Below are positions 42,624 to 51,212 of a stretch of 64,000 nt of DNA, in pieces. A model generated the notes under the pieces. That model did no database searches and was not told where the DNA came from. It was given only the letters and a program-made list of their open reading frames with translations. Within the stretch, counting starts at the first letter, position 1, and the number at the start of each line of letters is the position of its first letter. Source of the stretch: Acrocarpospora macrocephala (GTDB lineage Bacteria > Actinomycetota > Actinomycetes > Streptosporangiales > Streptosporangiaceae); the NCBI RefSeq assembly GCF_009687865.1, contig NZ_BLAE01000064.1, positions 62,001 through 126,000 on the forward strand. Direction: 5' to 3'. The translations under genes and the position numbers were made by a program.

Positions 42624-43205
42624 TCAACTTTGTGGCCGCGGGGCGCATGATCTGCGCGCTTGATCGGTCAGGATCGCGCTCGCGACGACACCGAAGAGAT
42701 GATCGGCGCGGGGCGCGAGCGAAGGTTGGTCGCCGAGCCACGTGAGCGCCCCGATCAGCGCGAACAGATCGGTGCCATCGATGTCGGTCCGCGCCATGCC
42801 CGCGGCCTGAGCGCGCGCGAGGAGCCGCGTGGCGGCCGCGCGCATCGTGACGCACGAAGCATGGAGTGCGGACTCGGTGTCTTCAATGGCGGCCACCATC
42901 AGCGCCACAACGCCCCGATACTCATGTGCGCACGCGACGCAGTCGCGTAGCCACGAAACGAGAGCCTCCTCGGGGGAGCTCGACGTTTCGAGCTCGGCTG
43001 CCCGTGCCGCCAGCTCGTCGAAGCCTGCGCGGAGCAAGGCCTCAAGCAACGCCTCTCGCGTCGGGAAGTGACGGTACAGCGTGCCGAGCCCGACGCCGGC
43101 CCTGCGGGCGACGTCACGCAGCGACGCGTCGGCGCCTTGCTCGGCCACGACGGCGCTCGCGACGACGAGCAGGTGGTCGTAGTTCTTCTTCGCGTCGGCT
43201 CGCAT
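42624..43205 (-). CDS. TetR-family regulator of the divergent quinone oxidoreductase
   Basis: 193 residues. TetR helix-turn-helix at residues 10-58 (ASLRDVARRAGVGLGTLYRH then FPTREALLEALL) and a ligand domain of the TetR-C33-like type (ETSSSPEEALVSWLRDCVAC; GALTWLGDQPSLAPRADHLF). ATG at 43205 is chosen because it starts just outside the operator region. It is divergent from the oxidoreductase, and two perfect palindromes lie between them, so it almost certainly represses both. Confidence 0.9.
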   Translation of the reverse strand: MRADAKKNYDHLLVVASAVVAEQGADASLRDVARRAGVGLGTLYRHFPTREALLEALLRAGFDELAARAAELETSSSPEEALVSWLRDCVACAHEYRGVVALMVAAIEDTESALHASCVTMRAAATRLLARAQAAGMARTDIDGTDLFALIGALTWLGDQPSLAPRADHLFGVVASAILTDQARRSCAPRPQS

Positions 43206-43214
43206 ATGCCTACC

Positions 43215-43243
43215 TTGACAATCGGAGCAGTGCTCCGTATATA
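43215..43243 (+). promoter_or_regulatory. Near-consensus promoter of the quinone oxidoreductase
   Basis: TTGACA (43215-43220), 17 bp, TATATA (43238-43243): an almost perfect vegetative (HrdB-type) promoter. The spacer contains operator 1. Confidence 0.82.
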
Positions 43244-43260
43244 TTCGGAGCACTGCTCCG
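43223..43260. promoter_or_regulatory. Twin 15-bp TetR operators
   Basis: CGGAGCAGTGCTCCG (43223-43237) fills the -35/-10 spacer, and CGGAGCACTGCTCCG (43246-43260) follows the -10. Both are perfect 7-1-7 inverted repeats and differ only in the central base. Centre spacing is 23 bp, about two turns. Confidence 0.85.
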
Positions 43261-43296
43261 CTAAGCATAGCCCAACTGCGGTGAAAGGCGAAAACG

Positions 43297-44307
43297 ATGC
43301 CGGCAAACACGATGAAGGCCATTCGGCTGCACGAGTTCGGTGGTCCTGAGGTGCTGCGTTACGACGAAGTGCCGATTCCCGAGCCGAAGCCGGGTGAGGT
43401 GCTCATTCGCGTGCACGCGGCTGGCGTCAATCCCCCCGACTGGTACCGTCGCGAAGGAATGCCCAACGTGCCTCCTGAGCTGAGACCGCCGTTGAGCTTG
43501 CCCGCCATTCCGGGGACGGACGTGTCGGGCGTCGTCGAGGCCGCCGCCGCGGATGTCGATGGCCTCTCCGCCGGCGATGAAGTCTTCGGCCTCCTGCGCT
43601 TTCCCAGCCTCGAGGGCAGCGCCTATGCCGAGTACGTCACCGCGCCCGCGTCAGACCTCGCCCGCAAGCCGGCTCACATCGATCACGTGCACGCCGCAGG
43701 AGTGCCCATGGCAGGGCTCACCGCGTGGCAGTTCCTGATCGAGCTCGGACACGAACATCCGTCGCCCTTTCAAGCGGCACGGCATCGCCCGATGGCACTC
43801 GGCGCCGAGACGACGGTGCTCATCAATGGCGCCGCGGGCGGCGTGGGGCACTTCGCGGTGCAGCTCGCGAAATGGAAGCGTGCCCGCGTCATCGCGGTGG
43901 CATCGGGAACGCATGAGTCGTTCCTGCGCGAGCTCGGCGCCGACCAATTCATCGACTACACCAAGAGCCGCCCCGAGGAAGTCGCGCACGACGTTGATCT
44001 CGTTCTCGATACCGTCGGTGGTCGCGACAGCAGTCGCTTCCTGCGCACGCTCAAGCGCGGCGGCGCGCTGTACCCGGTGTTCTTCGGCGACTACGACCCC
44101 GAAGAGACCGCGAAGCTAGGCGTCACGATCTCGGGCACCCAAGTGCGCTCGAACGGCCCGCAGCTCGCAGAACTCGGGCACCTGCTCGATGCGGGCACGC
44201 TTCGCGTCGCCATCGACAGCACGTTCCCGCTCGCGGATGCTCGAAGGGCGCACGAACGAGCCGCCCGCGGGCACCTCCAAGGCAAGATCGTGCTCACGGG
44301 CGCGTGA
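43297..44307 (+). CDS. NADP-dependent quinone-oxidoreductase-like MDR protein
   Basis: 336 residues, zinc-free medium-chain reductase. N-terminal catalytic domain (MKAIRLHEFGGPEVLRYDEV; VHAAGVNPPDWYRREG) and nucleotide-binding motif INGAAGGVGHFAVQLAKW near residue 178. Ser/Thr-rich zinc ligands are absent. It probably reduces quinones or reactive enones. ATG at 43297 has GAAAGG upstream; the ATG 15 bp further on is possible. Codon use (many GCG, TCG and CTC) differs from neighbouring operons and the region is flanked by gene fragments, suggesting acquisition by transfer together with its TetR gene. Confidence 0.9.
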   Translation: MPANTMKAIRLHEFGGPEVLRYDEVPIPEPKPGEVLIRVHAAGVNPPDWYRREGMPNVPPELRPPLSLPAIPGTDVSGVVEAAAADVDGLSAGDEVFGLLRFPSLEGSAYAEYVTAPASDLARKPAHIDHVHAAGVPMAGLTAWQFLIELGHEHPSPFQAARHRPMALGAETTVLINGAAGGVGHFAVQLAKWKRARVIAVASGTHESFLRELGADQFIDYTKSRPEEVAHDVDLVLDTVGGRDSSRFLRTLKRGGALYPVFFGDYDPEETAKLGVTISGTQVRSNGPQLAELGHLLDAGTLRVAIDSTFPLADARRAHERAARGHLQGKIVLTGA

Positions 44308-44394
44308 GACGACAAGGTCGTGGCCCGCTCCTACGCCGAGTGGTGCGACATCCTCGACATCCTGATCGCCGGCCAACTGGTGCTCATGCTGTAG
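44308..44394 (+). pseudogene. Short unidentified C-terminal gene remnant
   Basis: Directly after the oxidoreductase stop the same frame stays open for 28 codons (VVARSYAEWCDILDILIAGQ then LVLML) to TAG. Codons are G/C-ending as in resident genes, unlike the oxidoreductase. It may be the tail of the gene that stood here before insertion; family unknown. Confidence 0.3.
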
Positions 44395-45775
44395 AGGTCA
44401 GGATGGGTCCCGCGAGCAGGTGGCGGCCGTGTGGGGTGGGGTCGAGGAGGGTGTTGTCGTGGACGACGGGGCGGCCGCCGACCAGGACGGTTCGCGGGCG
44501 GCCGGTGAGGAGCATGCCCTCGTAGGGGGTGTAGTCGGTGGCCATGTGGAGTTCGCCGCTGGTCACCTGCCATCGCGCGGCCGGGTCCCAGATCGCGATG
44601 TCGGCGTCGGCGCCGGGCATCAGGGTGCCCTTGCGGGGATACAGGCCGTTGGCCCGGGCGGGGTTGGCCGAGGTCAGGGCGACGAAGCGGGTGGCGGGCA
44701 GGCCGGCGCCCGCCACGTACGCGGAGAAGATCACGGGGAGGCGGGTCTCGACGCCGGGCAGGCCGTTCGGCATGGCTCGTACGTCGGTTCGGTGTGACCG
44801 TTTCTGGGCCAGGTCGTAGCAGCAGTGGTCGCTGCCGATCGTGGTGATCTCGCCGGTGAACAGGTGGCGGGAGAGCGCGTCCACGGCTGGGCGTGGGCGG
44901 AGCGGCGGGCAGCAGACGAAGCGCTCCGGGGAGGCTCCGCCGTACCGGGTGTCGTCGAGGATCAGGTGGTGGGCGACCGACTCGGAGAAGGCGCGCACGC
45001 CGCGGCGGCGGGCCGCCGCGACCAGTTCGACGGCCTCGGCGGTCGACTGGTGCACGAAGTAGACGGGGGCGCGCAGCGACTCGGCGATGGCCAGCACCTC
45101 GGCCACGGACGCGGTTTCCGCCAGTTCGGGGCGGGTGCCGGCCATGTGCTCGGCGCCGATCGCGCCGCTGGCCGCGCAGCGGGTCTGGGCGTCCTCGATG
45201 ATGTGGTCGGCCTCGCAGTGGATCACCACCATGCCGCCGAGGTCGCGCAGGGTCTTCATGGTGCGCAGGATGGTGTCCTCGTTCGCCATGGTCTCGCCGC
45301 GGTAGGTGGTGAACATTTTCACGGTGGAGACGCCGTCGGCGACCAGCGCGCCGAGCTGGCCGGGCACGGTCTCGTCCCACTCGACCACGCAGGCGTGCAG
45401 AGCGCTGTCGCACAGGCCCTGCCCGGCCTTGGCCCGCTGGGCGTAGGCCACGTCGGCGGGCCGCTCGCCGGGGCGCGGGATCGCGAAGTCGACGATGGTC
45501 GTGGTGCCGCCGAACACGGCGGCCGTCGTGCACTGCGCGTAGTCGTCGAGTGAGGTGAACTCGCCGGAGGTGAAGCCCACGTGGCAGTGCGGGTCCACGC
45601 CGCCGGGCATGACCAGTGTCCCGGTCGCGTCGATCTCGGTGGCGCCGCGCGGCGCGGGGGTGCCGGGCACGGCGAGGGCGGTCACCCGGCCCTCGGCGAT
45701 GAACACGTCGGCGGGCGCGGACCAGCCCGCCTCGACCACCGTTCCCCCGCGCACCACCGTCTCAGCGGGCGTCAT
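44384..45775 (-). CDS. Dihydropyrimidinase/hydantoinase family amidohydrolase
   Basis: 463 residues. Binuclear metal set: HxH in GGVDPHCHVGF, the carboxylated Lys in STVKMFTTYRGE, His in MVVIHCEADH and VYFVHQST, and Asp in TIGSDHCCY. It opens cyclic amides such as hydantoins or dihydropyrimidines by hydrolysis. Last gene of the 14-gene operon. ATG at 45775 overlaps the preceding gene as ATGA. Together with HyuA/HyuB it indicates that a cyclic imide or lactam is among the substrates. Confidence 0.92.
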   Translation of the reverse strand: MTPAETVVRGGTVVEAGWSAPADVFIAEGRVTALAVPGTPAPRGATEIDATGTLVMPGGVDPHCHVGFTSGEFTSLDDYAQCTTAAVFGGTTTIVDFAIPRPGERPADVAYAQRAKAGQGLCDSALHACVVEWDETVPGQLGALVADGVSTVKMFTTYRGETMANEDTILRTMKTLRDLGGMVVIHCEADHIIEDAQTRCAASGAIGAEHMAGTRPELAETASVAEVLAIAESLRAPVYFVHQSTAEAVELVAAARRRGVRAFSESVAHHLILDDTRYGGASPERFVCCPPLRPRPAVDALSRHLFTGEITTIGSDHCCYDLAQKRSHRTDVRAMPNGLPGVETRLPVIFSAYVAGAGLPATRFVALTSANPARANGLYPRKGTLMPGADADIAIWDPAARWQVTSGELHMATDYTPYEGMLLTGRPRTVLVGGRPVVHDNTLLDPTPHGRHLLAGPILTSTA

Positions 45776-46152
45776 CGCGCGCTCGCAGCCATGTGCGCGC
45801 GCCAGCCGCCCGCGGCGCTGATGTCCGTCACCCCGGGCGCGGTCAGCGACTCCTCGCGCATGCGCATGGACAGGCAGCCCGAGCCGTCGGACAGTTCGAT
45901 CACCGTCAGCTCCAGTTCGGGTGGTTCGCGGGGAAGCAGTTCGTCGCGCAGGATCTCGTAGGTCACCTCGTACAGCTCTCCGGGGACGGCCACGCCGTCG
46001 TCGCGCACTGGGTGCAGGCCGGGGAACTCATCCCGTACCGAGTAGAACCGGTATCGGGGCGCGGTTTCGGCGGGTCCGAGGAGGCGTGCGCCGCTCAGGG
46101 CGGTGTTCAGGCTGCCTCCGGACATCGCCTGTCCGTTGACGAACATTCTCAT
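45772..46152 (-). CDS. Stand-alone allophanate-hydrolase C-terminal-like domain
   Basis: 126 residues. The start FVNGQAMSGGSLNTALSGAR, with PRYRFYSVRDEFPGLHPV, matches the gamma-glutamylcyclotransferase-like fold found at the C-terminus of allophanate hydrolases, where it follows the amidase domain. Here it is a separate protein and no amidase-signature domain is nearby. It may process an N-carbamoyl product of the hydantoinase. Overlaps both neighbours by 4 bp. Confidence 0.72.
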   Translation of the reverse strand: MRMFVNGQAMSGGSLNTALSGARLLGPAETAPRYRFYSVRDEFPGLHPVRDDGVAVPGELYEVTYEILRDELLPREPPELELTVIELSDGSGCLSMRMREESLTAPGVTDISAAGGWRAHMAASAR

Positions 46153-46934
46153 GGGCGACTCCCTCGATCGGTGGGGTCAGGCACGGGCACGGCGTCCAGC
46201 AGGGACCTGGTGTACGGATGCCGCGGATTCCCGTACACCTCCGCGCGCGTGCCGATCTCGACCAGCGTGCCCTGCTCCATGACCGCGACCCGGTCGCACA
46301 GGTAGTAGACGACCGCGAGGTCGTGGGCGATGAACAGGATCGACAGGTCCAGCCGCTGCCGCAGGTCGCGCAGCAGGTTGAGCACCTGCGCCTGCACCGA
46401 GACGTCCAGCGAGGAGACCGGCTCGTCGCAGATGAGCAGCCGGGGCCGCACGGCCAGCGCCCGCGCGATGGAGATGCGCTGCCGCTGCCCGCCGGAGAAG
46501 GACCGGGGGTGGCGGTCCAGGTGCTCGGCCGACAGGCCCACGGTCTCCAGCAGGTCCGCGGCCCGCTTCCGGCGCAGCCGCCGGTCGGGTTCGAGCCCGT
46601 GCACGGCGAGCGGCTCCTCGATCAGCGCGGCCACGGTCATGCGCGGGTTCAGCGACGCGTACGGATCCTGGAAGACCATCTGCATGTCGCGCCGGAGCAC
46701 CCGCAGCTCGCGGCGGCCGGCGGCGAGCACGTCGCGCCCGCCGAGGACGACCTGCCCGGCGTCGGGTTCGGTCAGCCGGGCGACGCAGCGCGCGGTGGTG
46801 GACTTGCCCGACCCGGACTCGCCGACCAGGCCGAGCACCTCGCCCGGCGCGACCTCGAAGGAGACGCCGGACAGCACGCGGCGCCCGGCGAAGCTCTTCG
46901 TCAGATTCGTCACCCGCAACAGGGGCTCGGTCAC
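46149..46934 (-). CDS. Dipeptide/oligopeptide ABC transporter ATPase, DppF type
   Basis: 261 residues. Walker [12 protein letters not shown]-loop in MVFQDPYASLNPRMTV, signature SFSGGQRQRISIARAL, Walker B LLICDEPVSSLD, switch His in FIAHDLAVV. The C-terminal TRAEVYGNPRHPYTRSLL extension is typical of peptide-family ATPases. Pairs with the ATPase at 46931. Overlaps both neighbours by 4 bp. Confidence 0.94.
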   Translation of the reverse strand: MTEPLLRVTNLTKSFAGRRVLSGVSFEVAPGEVLGLVGESGSGKSTTARCVARLTEPDAGQVVLGGRDVLAAGRRELRVLRRDMQMVFQDPYASLNPRMTVAALIEEPLAVHGLEPDRRLRRKRAADLLETVGLSAEHLDRHPRSFSGGQRQRISIARALAVRPRLLICDEPVSSLDVSVQAQVLNLLRDLRQRLDLSILFIAHDLAVVYYLCDRVAVMEQGTLVEIGTRAEVYGNPRHPYTRSLLDAVPVPDPTDRGSRP

Positions 46935-47758
46935 CGTTCGCCCTCCTTGATCGTGATCAGCGGGCGGGTGGGGTCGCCGCCGATTCGGGGGACGGCGGCC
47001 AGCAGCGCCTTGGTGTACTCGTGCCGGGGCCGGTGGTAGATGTCCTCGACCGAGCCCGTCTCCACCGCCCGGCCGTGCCGCATGACCACGGCCCGGTCGG
47101 CGAAGCCGGCCACGATGCCGAGATCGTGGGTGATGAGCAGGACGGCCATGTCCCGCTCGCCGGTCAGCTCGTGCAGCAGTTCCAGCACCCGCGCCTGGAC
47201 GCGCACGTCCAGGGCGGTGGTCGGCTCGTCGGCGATGAGCAGGTCGGGTTCGGCGATGACCGCGATGGCGATGACGACCCGCTGCCGCATGCCGCCGGAG
47301 AACTGGTGGGGGTAGTCGTCGAAGCGGCGCTCGGCGTCGCGGACGCCGAGGCGGGCGAGCAGGTCGACGCCGCGCCGCCGGGCGATCTTCTTTGGTACGC
47401 CCCTGATGACCAGCGGCTGCGTGATCTGCCAGCCGATCGTCATGACGGGATTGAGCGCGGCGAGCGGGTCCTGGAACACCAGCCCGACGCGGGCGCCGCG
47501 GATGGCGCGCATCCGGCGGGTCGGCAGCGCGAGCAGGTCGGCGCCGTCGAGTTCGACCCGCCCGCTCAGCGTGGCGTCGGGGTCGAGCCGCAGGATCGCG
47601 CGGGCGGTGACGGACTTGCCCGAGCCGGACTCGCCGACCAGGGCGAGCTTCTCGCCGCGCGCCAGGTCGAGATCCACGCCGTGGACGACCTCAACAGGGC
47701 CCGAAGGCCCGGGATAAGACGCCCGCAGGTCTCGTACGGCCAGCAGAGTGGACGTCAT
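46931..47758 (-). CDS. Dipeptide/oligopeptide ABC transporter ATPase, DppD type
   Basis: 275 residues. Walker [27 protein letters not shown], signature [16 protein letters not shown], Walker [13 protein letters not shown], and switch His in LITHDLGIV. The C-terminus carries [21 protein letters not shown] at 47758 overlaps the permease stop as ATGA; a longer frame upstream runs inside the permease gene and is not used. Second ATPase of the heterodimer. Confidence 0.94.
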   Translation of the reverse strand: MTSTLLAVRDLRASYPGPSGPVEVVHGVDLDLARGEKLALVGESGSGKSVTARAILRLDPDATLSGRVELDGADLLALPTRRMRAIRGARVGLVFQDPLAALNPVMTIGWQITQPLVIRGVPKKIARRRGVDLLARLGVRDAERRFDDYPHQFSGGMRQRVVIAIAVIAEPDLLIADEPTTALDVRVQARVLELLHELTGERDMAVLLITHDLGIVAGFADRAVVMRHGRAVETGSVEDIYHRPRHEYTKALLAAVPRIGGDPTRPLITIKEGER

Positions 47759-48576
47759 CGGACCCCCTCCCGGATCGTCGGGTCGTTGCGTACCCGCAGC
47801 CAGTCGCCCACCAGGTTGAAGGCGACGGCGGTGAGCAGGATCGCCAGGCCGGGGAAGGCCACCGCCCACCAGCCGTTGGTGAGGTTGTTGGCGGCCGCGG
47901 CGATCATGGCCCCCCACTCCGCGGACGGCACCTGCGCGCCCACCCCGACGAACGACAGGCCGGAGATGACCAGCATCACGGCCGAGACATCCAGCGTGGT
48001 CTGGACGTAGAGGCTGTTCAGGGCGTTGGGGAGGATGTGCCGGAAGACGAGCCTGGCCCGGGAGACGCCGAGCATGCGGGCCGCGTCCACATACTCCGCG
48101 TCCTTGACCTCGCGGACCAGGGTGCGGACCAGCCTGGCGTAGCCGGGCCACCAGGTCAGGGCCAGGGCGATGACCGCGGACCGCAGGCCGGGGCCGAGCG
48201 CGGCGGCGAGCCCGAGGGCGAGGATGATCGAGGGCAGCGACAGGCCGATGTCGGTGAGCCGCATCAGCACCTCGTCCACGGCCTTCCCGCCGAGCGCGGC
48301 GACCGTGCCGATCAGGGTGCCGAGCAGCGTGGCGGCGGCGATCACGATCACGGTGGCGGGCAGGGTGACCTGGGCGCCGTACAGGATGCGGCTGAGCACG
48401 TCGCGGCCGTTGACGTCGGTGCCGAACCAGTGCGCGGCGGAGGGACCGTGGAGCGCGTTGGCCAGGTCGACGGCGTACGGGTCGTGGGGCGCGAGGAACG
48501 GCCCCACCACGGCGAGCGTCACCACGAGCACGGCGACCGCCAGGGCGATCCGATCGATCGCCATGATCCGCGTCAT
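47755..48576 (-). CDS. Dipeptide/oligopeptide ABC transporter permease, DppC type
   Basis: 273 residues. N-terminal helix (IALAVAVLVVTLAVVGPFLA) followed by PHDPYAVDL and HWFGTDVNGRDVLSRILYGA, the DppC/OppC hallmark, then five further helices with the EAA-type loop YVDAARMLGVSRARLVFRHI. ATG at 48576 overlaps the DppB-type stop. Forms the channel with the protein at 48573. Confidence 0.94.
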   Translation of the reverse strand: MTRIMAIDRIALAVAVLVVTLAVVGPFLAPHDPYAVDLANALHGPSAAHWFGTDVNGRDVLSRILYGAQVTLPATVIVIAAATLLGTLIGTVAALGGKAVDEVLMRLTDIGLSLPSIILALGLAAALGPGLRSAVIALALTWWPGYARLVRTLVREVKDAEYVDAARMLGVSRARLVFRHILPNALNSLYVQTTLDVSAVMLVISGLSFVGVGAQVPSAEWGAMIAAAANNLTNGWWAVAFPGLAILLTAVAFNLVGDWLRVRNDPTIREGVR

Positions 48577-49616
48577 GCGTTCACCGCGATCTCCGCCCGC
48601 CGCTCCCGGCCGGCCGCCTTGCGCAGGCGCGGGTTCAGCCAGAGCTGGACCAGGTCCACGACGACGTTCATCACCACGAAGACCACTCCGATCACCAGGA
48701 CGGTGCCGATCACGGCGTAGAGGTCGTTCTGCAGGACCGCCGTCACCGCGTACGCGCCGATACCGGTCCGGCCGAAGATGGCCTCGACCAGCACGGTGGA
48801 GCCGAGCATCCAGCCGAGCTGCATGCCGAGGATCGTGCTGGCCGGGACCAGGGCGTTGCGCAGGCCGTGGCGCACCACCACGCGGAGCTCCGACGCGCCG
48901 GTCGCCCGGGCCAGCGTGATGTAGTCGGAGTCCAGCGTGGTGATCATGGAGGAGCGCACCGTCCGCGCCACCACGGCGACGAACGCCGCCGCAAGCGTCA
49001 CCGCCGGCAGCACGAGATGCAGCAGAGCGTCGCCGAAGGCCACCCAGTTCCCCGACAGCAGGGCGTCGAGCGAGATCATGCCGGTGATCCTCGGCACCTG
49101 CTGCCCGAAGGCGAGCTGGCCGGTGAGCGGCAGCAGGCGCAGCTGGGCCGCGAAGACGAGCTGGAGCATCAGCCCCAGCCAGAACACGGGCACCGCCGCG
49201 CCGAGCAGGGTGATGAGCCGGGCGGCGACGTCCGCCGCCCGGCCGCGCCGGTAGGCGGCGTAGACGCCCAGCGGCACGGCCACCGCGATGTTGATCGCCA
49301 TCGCGGCCAGCACCAGTTCCACCGAGGCGGGCAGCATGGCGGCCACGTCGGCCAGCACCGGCCGCTGGGTGAAGACCGAGGTGCCGAGGTCGCCGTGGAG
49401 CAACCGCCCCAGGTAGCCGGAGAACTGGTCGGGCAGCGACTGGTCGAGACCGAGCCGCGCGCGGACCGCGGCGACCTGCTCGGCCGTCGCGTTCCGCCCC
49501 GCCGCGGCCCTGGCCGGGTCGCCGGGCAGGACCTGGGTCATCAGGAACGTGACGACCGCCAGCCCGGCCAGGACGACGACGCTCGTGACCAGGCGCCGCA
49601 GCAGGAAGCGGCCCAT
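48573..49616 (-). CDS. Dipeptide/oligopeptide ABC transporter permease, DppB type
   Basis: 347 residues, six predicted helices. N-terminal RFLLRRLVTSVVVLAGLAVV and VLPGDPARA are typical; the coupling loop reads YITLARATGASELRVVVRHG. The long first periplasmic loop marks it as DppB rather than DppC. It lies 6 bp after the binding-protein gene. Confidence 0.94.
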   Translation of the reverse strand: MGRFLLRRLVTSVVVLAGLAVVTFLMTQVLPGDPARAAAGRNATAEQVAAVRARLGLDQSLPDQFSGYLGRLLHGDLGTSVFTQRPVLADVAAMLPASVELVLAAMAINIAVAVPLGVYAAYRRGRAADVAARLITLLGAAVPVFWLGLMLQLVFAAQLRLLPLTGQLAFGQQVPRITGMISLDALLSGNWVAFGDALLHLVLPAVTLAAAFVAVVARTVRSSMITTLDSDYITLARATGASELRVVVRHGLRNALVPASTILGMQLGWMLGSTVLVEAIFGRTGIGAYAVTAVLQNDLYAVIGTVLVIGVVFVVMNVVVDLVQLWLNPRLRKAAGRERRAEIAVNA

Positions 49617-49622
49617 GGGAGG

Positions 49623-51206
49623 TCAGCCCACCTGGATCTTGTAGACGTCCACGGTCTGGTGGTGCGCGGGCTGGTAGACGTAGCCGTTCAGCCCGGCGCG
49701 CAGGACCGTCACGTACTGCGGATTGGACATGTTGACCGAGGGCACGTCGGCGGCGATGGTCTGCTGGGCCTCCTTGTACGCCGTGCACCGCTCGTCGATG
49801 TCCGTCTGCTGCTGCGCGCCCTGGACCAGGGCGTCGATCGCGGGTTTGCTGTAGCCGCCGCTGTTCTGGCCGTTGTTGATGAACTTGGAGTCGAACAGCA
49901 GGTACAGGACCGAGTCGGGGTCCGGGTACGGCGGGAAGGCGTAGATCATGCCGAGGTCGGGAGTGGTGGCGTTGCTCTTCAGCTTCTCCACGTACTGCGG
50001 GTAGGTGATCGCCTCAAGCTGGAGGGTGATGCCCACCTCCGCCAGGTTCGACTGGAGCAGCGTGGCCGCCTGCTCCATCTCGGCCGTCGCCTTCAGGTAG
50101 GTCATCGTCAGGGTGACGTCCTTGAGACCGGCGGCGGCGAGGATGCTCTTGGCTTTTTCCGGGTCGCGGCCGGGCTGCGGCACGGTCGGGTCGAAGCAGG
50201 ACATCGCGCTGGGCAGCACGCCGACGGCCTTCTTGCCCGCGCCCTTGAGGATCGCCGAGACGTGCTGGTCGTAGTCGTAGGAGTAGGCGATGGCCTCGCG
50301 CAGCGCCTTGTCGGCCAGCGGGGAGTCCTTCATCTTGAAGAACACGTACAGCTGCACGTTGGTGTCGGCCTTGTTCACCACGTAGCCGGAGCTTTCCAGA
50401 CCGGCCCAGTCGTTGGGGTCGATGTCCATCGCGATGTCGATGTCGCCGCTGGTGAGCGAGGTCTTCTGGGTCGCCGCCTGCGGCAGGTAGCGGAAGACCA
50501 CGTTGGCCGCCTGGCCGGTGAAGCCGCCCCAGTAGCCGTCGAACTTGACGAACTTGGCCTCCTGGTTGGGGGTGTACCCGGCCAGCTTGTACGGCCCGGA
50601 CCCGGCGTCGTTGGAGGCCAGCCACTGCTGCCCGTCATCCGCGCCCGCGTTGCTCTTCACCAGCGCGGAGTTGAGCAGGTAGACCCTGGTCAGCGCGGCG
50701 GGGAACGGCGAGTACGCCTGCTTCAGCTTGATCGTCAGGTGGGTGTCGTCGGTGACCGTGGTCGAGTCGTAGGCGCTCATCAGCGAGGCCACACCGATCT
50801 TGAGCTTGGCGATGCGGTCCAGCGTGTACGCCACGTCGGCGGCGGTCAGCTTGGCGCCGTCGTGGAAGGTCACGTCGCCGCGCAGGGTGACGTCGAGGCT
50901 CTTCCCGTCGGCGGCGAAGGCCCATTCGGTGGCCACCGAGGGGCTGAGCTTGTCGCCCTCGTACCGGACCAGGGTGTCGTAGGCGGGGATGACCACCTCG
51001 TCCACGGTGGAGTTGTCCGCCTGGGCCGGGTCGAACGTGGCCGGCGGCTCGTTCTCGGCGATGATCAGTGTCTGCTTGCGCGGGTCGGCGCCGCCGGTGG
51101 AGCCGGTCGAGCCGCTCTGCTCGCCGGCGCCGCCGCACGCCGCGAGGGCCAGCGAACCGAGGAGCAGGAGGGAGATCAGTTTGGGCGGGATATGGGAGCG
51201 GTGCAT
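49623..51206 (-). CDS. Family 5 solute-binding lipoprotein
   Basis: 527 residues. Lipoprotein signal ending SLALAACGG, then a Ser/Gly-rich linker and the family 5 (peptide/nickel/opine) fold: PATFDPAQADNSTVDEVVIP, ATEWAFAADGKSLDVTLRGD, FHDGAKLTAADVAYTLDRIA. Family members bind peptides but also opines, amino-acid derivatives and other small cations, so the ligand need not be a peptide. It lies 6 bp from each neighbour, in the middle of the operon. Confidence 0.93.
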   Translation of the reverse strand: MHRSHIPPKLISLLLLGSLALAACGGAGEQSGSTGSTGGADPRKQTLIIAENEPPATFDPAQADNSTVDEVVIPAYDTLVRYEGDKLSPSVATEWAFAADGKSLDVTLRGDVTFHDGAKLTAADVAYTLDRIAKLKIGVASLMSAYDSTTVTDDTHLTIKLKQAYSPFPAALTRVYLLNSALVKSNAGADDGQQWLASNDAGSGPYKLAGYTPNQEAKFVKFDGYWGGFTGQAANVVFRYLPQAATQKTSLTSGDIDIAMDIDPNDWAGLESSGYVVNKADTNVQLYVFFKMKDSPLADKALREAIAYSYDYDQHVSAILKGAGKKAVGVLPSAMSCFDPTVPQPGRDPEKAKSILAAAGLKDVTLTMTYLKATAEMEQAATLLQSNLAEVGITLQLEAITYPQYVEKLKSNATTPDLGMIYAFPPYPDPDSVLYLLFDSKFINNGQNSGGYSKPAIDALVQGAQQQTDIDERCTAYKEAQQTIAADVPSVNMSNPQYVTVLRAGLNGYVYQPAHHQTVDVYKIQVG

Positions 51207-51212
51207 CGGCTG

